A DNA stretch of 64,000 nt, taken from NCBI RefSeq assembly GCF_000576595.1, contig NZ_AWSA01000013.1, forward strand, positions 42,133 to 106,132, in the 5' to 3' direction. Made by a program: the position numbers and the translations under genes. Under the pieces are notes generated by a model that was not told where the DNA came from, searched no databases, and was given only the letters and a program-made list of their open reading frames with translations. Source of the DNA: Intrasporangium oryzae NRRL B-24470 (lineage in GTDB: Bacteria; Actinomycetota; Actinomycetes; Actinomycetales; Dermatophilaceae). Within the stretch, counting starts at the first letter, position 1. Each line of letters opens with the position of its first letter. Positions 60,255-64,000 of the stretch are shown here, piece after piece.

Positions 60255-62230
60255 GATGCGGTCTCCGGGCTGGTTGTGCTGGTCGTGTCCGTCGTTGCGG
60301 GAGCGATGAAGGGGCGCTGCGTGCTCTTGTGGTCGAGGTACTCGCCGTAGGCCGTGCGCGTCGAGTCGAGCTCGGACACCGCGCTCACGGGCACGTCCCA
60401 CCACGACTCGCTGTCGGGGGCGAAGACGAGCGGGTCGGTCTCGACGTGGATGACGACCGGACCGCCGTCGGCCGGAGCGGCCTTCGCCTCCTTGATGGCC
60501 TGCTCGAGCTCGGCCTGCGAGTGGACCTCGATGACGTGCGCGCCGAGGCTGCGGGCGTTGGCAGCGAGGTCGATCGGCAGGCGCTCGCCGTCGAGGCGTC
60601 CGCTCGCGGTGTCGCGGTAGCGGTACTTCGTGCCGAACCGCTGCGAGCCGAGCGACTCCGACAGCGACCCGATCGAGTGGAACCCGTGGTTCTGGACGAG
60701 GACGACGATGACCTTGACGCGCTCCTGGACCGCGGTGACGAGCTCGGTCGGCATCATGAGGTAGCCGCCGTCGCCGACCATCGCGAAGACGTCGCGGGTC
60801 TCGTCGGCGAGCCGGATGCCGATCGACGCCGGGACCTCGTAGCCCATGCAGGAGTACCCGTACTCGACGTGGTACGCCTTGCGGTCGCGGACGCGCCAGA
60901 GCTTGTGGATGTCTCCCGGCATCGACCCGGCCGCACAGAGGACGACGTCACGCGGGTCGGACAGCTCGTTGACCGCGCCGAGGACCTGGCCCTGCGTGAG
61001 CAGGCCCGGGGCGAGCCGGTCGGTCACCTCGGCGGCCGGGTGGAAGGCCGCCTCGACCTGGGCGTCCCAGTCGGCCCAGAGCCTCGCCTGCCGCTCCTTG
61101 TAGGCCGGCTCGACGGCATACCCCTCGAGGGCGGCGGCGAGCGCCGCGAGCGCCTCGCTCGCGTCGGCGACAACGGCGAGACCGGAGTGCTTGCCCGCGT
61201 CGAACCGGGCGACGTTGATGTTGACGAAGCGGACGCCGGGGTCCTGGAAGGCGGTCCGGGACGCAGTCGTGAAGTCGCTCCACCGGGTGCCGACCCCGAT
61301 GACGACGTCGGCCTCGGCGGCGATCGCGTTGGCGGCCGTCGTGCCGGTCGAGCCGATGGCACCCATCTGCTGCGGGTGGCCGTGCGGGAGGGAGCCCTTG
61401 CCGGCCTGGCTCTCGCCGACGGGGATGCCGGTCCGCTCGCACAGCGAGCGGAGGGCCTCCTCGGCGCCGGAGTAGTGGACACCGCCACCGGCGACGATGA
61501 GCGGACGCTTCGCCGACCGGATGAGCGCCGCGGCGTCGGCGATGTCGACCGCCTCCGGCAGCGGTCGGGCCACCCGCCACACGCGGGGGGCGAAGAGCTC
61601 GACCGGCCAGTCGTGGGCCTCGGCCTGCACGTCCTGGGGCAGGGCGATCGTGACGGCCCCGGTCTCGACCGGGTCGGTCAGGACCCGCATCGCGCCGAGC
61701 AGGGCGGAGGGCAGCTGCTCCGGCCGGGACACCCGGTCGAAGAAGCGCGAGAGCGGCCGGAACGCGTCGTTGACCGTGAGGTCCGCGGCATACGGCGCCT
61801 CGAGCTCCTGGAGGACCGGGGCGGACACGCGCGTCGCGAAGGTCCCGGACGGCAGGAGGAGGACGGGGATCCGGTTGATCGTCGCGAGCGCCGCGCCCGT
61901 CAGCATGTTCGTCGAGCCCGGGCCGACCGAGGCGGTGCACGCCCAGGTCTGGAGGCGGTCCTTCTGGCGGGCGTAGGCGACGGACGTGTGGACCATGGCC
62001 TGCTCGTTGCGGGCCAGGACGTAGGGCAGGTGCTCCTGGCCGTCGGCGAGCTCGTTCTGCAGGAGGGCCTGCCCGAGCCCGGCGACGTTGCCGTGGCCGA
62101 AGATGCCGAAACAGCCGGCGAAGAGCTTCTGCCGCTCACCGTCGCGCTCGCTCCACTGGTTCGCGAGGAAGCGGACCACGGCCTGCGCCACGGTCAGCCG
62201 CACGGTCCGGGGCTGGGTGTCACGCGTCAT
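60251..62230 (-). CDS. iolD: 3D-(3,5/4)-trihydroxycyclohexane-1,2-dione hydrolase (IolD)
   Basis: This 659-residue thiamine-diphosphate enzyme opens the inositol-derived ring. The N-terminal PYR domain holds the catalytic Glu region ARNEQAMVHTSVAYARQKDR and CTASVGPGSTNMLTGAALAT. The middle domain reads LIVAGGGVHYSGAEEAL. The PP domain carries the ThDP/Mg motif FAMVGDGGYLMMPTEL (GDG...) and IVVLVQNHGFHSIGSL (continuing the GDG-x-N pattern). HGNVAGLGQAL near residue 50 is characteristic of IolD. It overlaps iolB and the IolH/I-like gene by 4 nt each, so translation is coupled. Confidence 0.96.
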   Translation of the reverse strand: MTRDTQPRTVRLTVAQAVVRFLANQWSERDGERQKLFAGCFGIFGHGNVAGLGQALLQNELADGQEHLPYVLARNEQAMVHTSVAYARQKDRLQTWACTASVGPGSTNMLTGAALATINRIPVLLLPSGTFATRVSAPVLQELEAPYAADLTVNDAFRPLSRFFDRVSRPEQLPSALLGAMRVLTDPVETGAVTIALPQDVQAEAHDWPVELFAPRVWRVARPLPEAVDIADAAALIRSAKRPLIVAGGGVHYSGAEEALRSLCERTGIPVGESQAGKGSLPHGHPQQMGAIGSTGTTAANAIAAEADVVIGVGTRWSDFTTASRTAFQDPGVRFVNINVARFDAGKHSGLAVVADASEALAALAAALEGYAVEPAYKERQARLWADWDAQVEAAFHPAAEVTDRLAPGLLTQGQVLGAVNELSDPRDVVLCAAGSMPGDIHKLWRVRDRKAYHVEYGYSCMGYEVPASIGIRLADETRDVFAMVGDGGYLMMPTELVTAVQERVKVIVVLVQNHGFHSIGSLSESLGSQRFGTKYRYRDTASGRLDGERLPIDLAANARSLGAHVIEVHSQAELEQAIKEAKAAPADGGPVVIHVETDPLVFAPDSESWWDVPVSAVSELDSTRTAYGEYLDHKSTQRPFIAPATTDTTSTTSPETAS

Positions 62231-63147
62231 CGGGTGCCTCCAAGCGGGAGTCGGGGGTCGACGGGCTGCGCCGACCACGTGTCGCGGACCCAGCCGTGCG
62301 CCGGGTCGTCGCAGATGAGCCAGGCGCGCTCCTCGCCGGGACCGGCCATGACGTTGAGGTAGTAGAGGTCGTACCCGGGCGCGGCCATCGCGGGCCCGTG
62401 CCAGCCGTGCGGCACGAGGACGACGTCGCCCGAGCGGACCTCGGCGAGGACGTCGATCGGCCGCTCGTCGGTGCCGTAGACGCGCTGGTAGCCGACCGGG
62501 TCGAGCCCGGGACCGTCCGGCGCGCCGGCCTCGCGCTGCACCTCGAAGAAGTAGATCTCCTCGAGGTGCGCCTCGACGCCGGGCCGGTCCTCGTCGTGCT
62601 TGTGCGGCGGGTAGGAGCTCCAGTTGCCGCCCGGCGTGATGACCTCGCAGGCGATGATCGACTCGGCCTCGAGGACCCCGGGCGTGGCGAAGTTGCGGAC
62701 CTCGCGGCTCGCCTGACCGGCACCCCGCAGCTCGACCGGCACGTCCGCGGCACCCACGTGACGGAACGGCGGCGTGTGCCGTCCCGTCGCGCGGGCGCCG
62801 CAGACGGCGACATGGGCAGGACCAGCGGTGGCGGTGACCGTGACCTCGGAGCCGCGCGCCGCGTAGGCGACGTCGGTCGGTCCTGCGAAGACGGACGCCC
62901 GGCCCGCGAGGACGGCGTCGTGCTTCGTGCCGTCGGCGTCCACGGCCGTGACCTCGACCGAGCCCGCGAGCGGCACGACGACGTGCTCCCACTCGTCCGG
63001 CGCGAGCGTGCGGCTCTCCCCGGGAGCGAGGTGGACGGCATACAGGCTCGTGTGCTCCCAGCCGTCGAGCGAGGCGTCGATGGCGACCTCCCACTCCGGC
63101 GTCGACGCCGACGCGAGGGGCCGCACGTACCTGGCGTTGTCGCTCAT
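62227..63147 (-). CDS. iolB: 5-Deoxy-glucuronate isomerase (IolB)
   Basis: A 306-residue cupin protein that isomerises 5-deoxy-glucuronate to 2-deoxy-5-keto-gluconate. Two cupin halves are visible; the metal site is NWSSYPPHKHDEDRPG (His, His and Asp) with EEIYFFEV (Glu) about 20 residues later and DVVLVPHGWHGPAMAAPGYD (His), and YYLNVMAG closes the barrel. It overlaps both neighbours by 4 nt (ATGA). Length is normal. Confidence 0.96.
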   Translation of the reverse strand: MSDNARYVRPLASASTPEWEVAIDASLDGWEHTSLYAVHLAPGESRTLAPDEWEHVVVPLAGSVEVTAVDADGTKHDAVLAGRASVFAGPTDVAYAARGSEVTVTATAGPAHVAVCGARATGRHTPPFRHVGAADVPVELRGAGQASREVRNFATPGVLEAESIIACEVITPGGNWSSYPPHKHDEDRPGVEAHLEEIYFFEVQREAGAPDGPGLDPVGYQRVYGTDERPIDVLAEVRSGDVVLVPHGWHGPAMAAPGYDLYYLNVMAGPGEERAWLICDDPAHGWVRDTWSAQPVDPRLPLGGTR

Positions 63148-64000
63148 GCGGCACCGTCCCGTGCGGAGCCGTGGACGAGCTCGGCTGCGATGTCGACCGC
63201 GGCGGCGACGTCGCCGTCGGGCGGGTAGAGCAGGGCGCGCCCGACGACGAGGCCGCGGACGGCGGGCAGCTCGAGCGCCTTGCCCCACAGCGCGTACGTC
63301 TCCGACGGGTGGCCCTGGGGGTCGCCGCCGAGGAGGAGCGTCGGAAGGGTGGTCGCGTCCATGACCCGCTCGAGGTCGTCGACGACGGGCAGCTTGAGCC
63401 ACGTGTGGGCGCTCGAGGCCCCGAGGCCGGACGCGATGTGGATCGACTTGATCGTCGAGTCGGGGTCGAGCAGGTTGACGACCCGGTCGCCCCTGCGCAC
63501 CGACAGGAACGGCTCGACCATCGCCATGAGGCCCGCCTCGGCGAGCTCGGTGACGGCCTTCGCGCTGGCCTCGAGGGTCGCCGCCGTGCCCGGGTCCTCG
63601 AGGCAGATCCGCGTCAGCATCTTGCCACCGTCGATCCCGTTGGCGGCGAGGTCGCGGGCCCGGTAGGCCGTGAACCGGTCGTCGAGCTCGAAGGAGGCGC
63701 CCTGGAGCCCGCCGCGGTTCATCGAACCGATCGCGATCTTGTCGTCGAGCGCCCCGAGGAGCAGCAGGTCGTCGAGGATGTCGGGCGTCCCGAGCACGCC
63801 GTCGACGCCCGGCCGGGACAGGGCGACCGCGAGGCGCTCGAGCAGGTCGGACCGGCTCGCCATCGCGGCGCCCTCGCCACGGACCCCGAGGGCCCCGCGT
63901 GCGGGGTGGTCGGCGGCGACGACGAGCAGGCGCCCGTCGGTCCCGACGAGGGGGCGCCGCTGCCGGCGTGCCCACGCGTCGGCGATCCGCTGCGGCTCCC
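63144..64000 (-). CDS. Class I-type (beta/alpha)8 aldolase of inositol catabolism, 5' end outside window
   Basis: The frame stays open to the window edge; the visible 285 codons read EPQRIADAWARRQRRPLVGT, LVVAADHPARGALGVRGEGA and DKIAIGSMNRGGLQGASFEL, the pattern of the Cgl0158-type barrel aldolases that cleave 2-deoxy-5-keto-gluconate 6-phosphate in actinobacterial inositol operons. The Lys of a Schiff base is likely in SIHIASGLGASSAHTWLKLP or KIAIGS. An internal ATG at 63863 is not the true start because the conserved DHPARG block lies upstream of it. It overlaps iolB by 4 nt (ATGA). Confidence 0.88.
   Translation of the reverse strand, partial: EPQRIADAWARRQRRPLVGTDGRLLVVAADHPARGALGVRGEGAAMASRSDLLERLAVALSRPGVDGVLGTPDILDDLLLLGALDDKIAIGSMNRGGLQGASFELDDRFTAYRARDLAANGIDGGKMLTRICLEDPGTAATLEASAKAVTELAEAGLMAMVEPFLSVRRGDRVVNLLDPDSTIKSIHIASGLGASSAHTWLKLPVVDDLERVMDATTLPTLLLGGDPQGHPSETYALWGKALELPAVRGLVVGRALLYPPDGDVAAAVDIAAELVHGSARDGAA

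Noticed and set aside
1..64000. tRNA, rRNA or CRISPR arrays
   Set aside because: I looked for T-loop words (GGTTCGAATC and variants), rRNA-like blocks and regularly spaced direct repeats and found none; the TTCGA words at 2945 and in the hairpins do not fit a cloverleaf.

Overview
The window is high-GC DNA (about 70% over most of it) with the style of a free-living Actinomycetota. Evidence: GTG starts, dense ATGA-overlapping operons, lipoproteins, LacI-type regulators, ECF41 and ECF42 sigma factors with their usual partner genes, deazaflavin (F420)-type oxidoreductases, a PKD-tailed peptidoglycan amidase and an actinobacterial-type inositol operon. A Micrococcales/Intrasporangiaceae-like host is my inference; no rRNA, tRNA or other taxonomic marker lies in the window.

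Layout. 1-3.5 kb: a lower-GC island edge with a partial NACHT NTPase carrying leucine-rich-like repeats (an NLR-like, defence-type protein) on the minus strand, followed by a decayed stretch. 3.5-12.4 kb, all minus strand: amidohydrolase and uracil-DNA-glycosylase-like pair, a membrane protein/lipoprotein pair, an ECF42 sigma factor with its DGPF/YCII partner and a RibD-like reductase, a HAD phosphatase and a MerA-like flavoprotein. 12.5-24.4 kb: secreted beta-propeller proteins, an EamA exporter divergent from a MarR regulator, a TauE permease, a PepSY protein, a LacI-PhyH divergent pair and small genes separated by strikingly long hairpins. 24.4-26.9 kb: a LacI-controlled cassette of a Gfo/Idh/MocA dehydrogenase and a TIM-barrel sugar isomerase. 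27-47.8 kb: a mosaic of mostly single genes (amidase, AlkZ-like protein, glycosyltransferase, Arr ADP-ribosyltransferase fusion, MMPL transporter, ECF41 sigma/COE pair, patatin with an upstream leader peptide, and others). 47.9-64 kb: sugar/inositol catabolism, including a LacI-controlled isomerase/dehydrogenase pair and a nearly complete iol operon (aldolase-iolB-iolD-iolH/I-iolA-iolE-iolG) transcribed on the minus strand and running off the right end.

How genes work together. The iol operon encodes inositol oxidation (IolG), inosose dehydration (IolE), ring hydrolysis (IolD), isomerisation (IolB), aldol cleavage (barrel aldolase) and oxidation of malonate semialdehyde to acetyl-CoA (IolA). 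Three satellite Gfo/Idh genes and two isomerase genes probably feed related cyclitols or sugars into the same route. The inositol kinase IolC and an inositol transporter are not in the window.

Signals beyond genes. (1) The 9-mer GTATGCCGY/RCGGCATAC occurs about 45 times, roughly 20-fold more than base composition predicts, in genes and between them, and is absent from the first 3.5 kb. (2) Five long hairpins share a TCGATGT outer stem; one is a perfect 68-bp palindrome. (3) Two loci carry tandem copies of a repeat with 52-nt period. (4) A 19-codon leader peptide with a Pro-Pro-Pro run and mutually exclusive stems precedes the patatin gene, suggesting translational attenuation.
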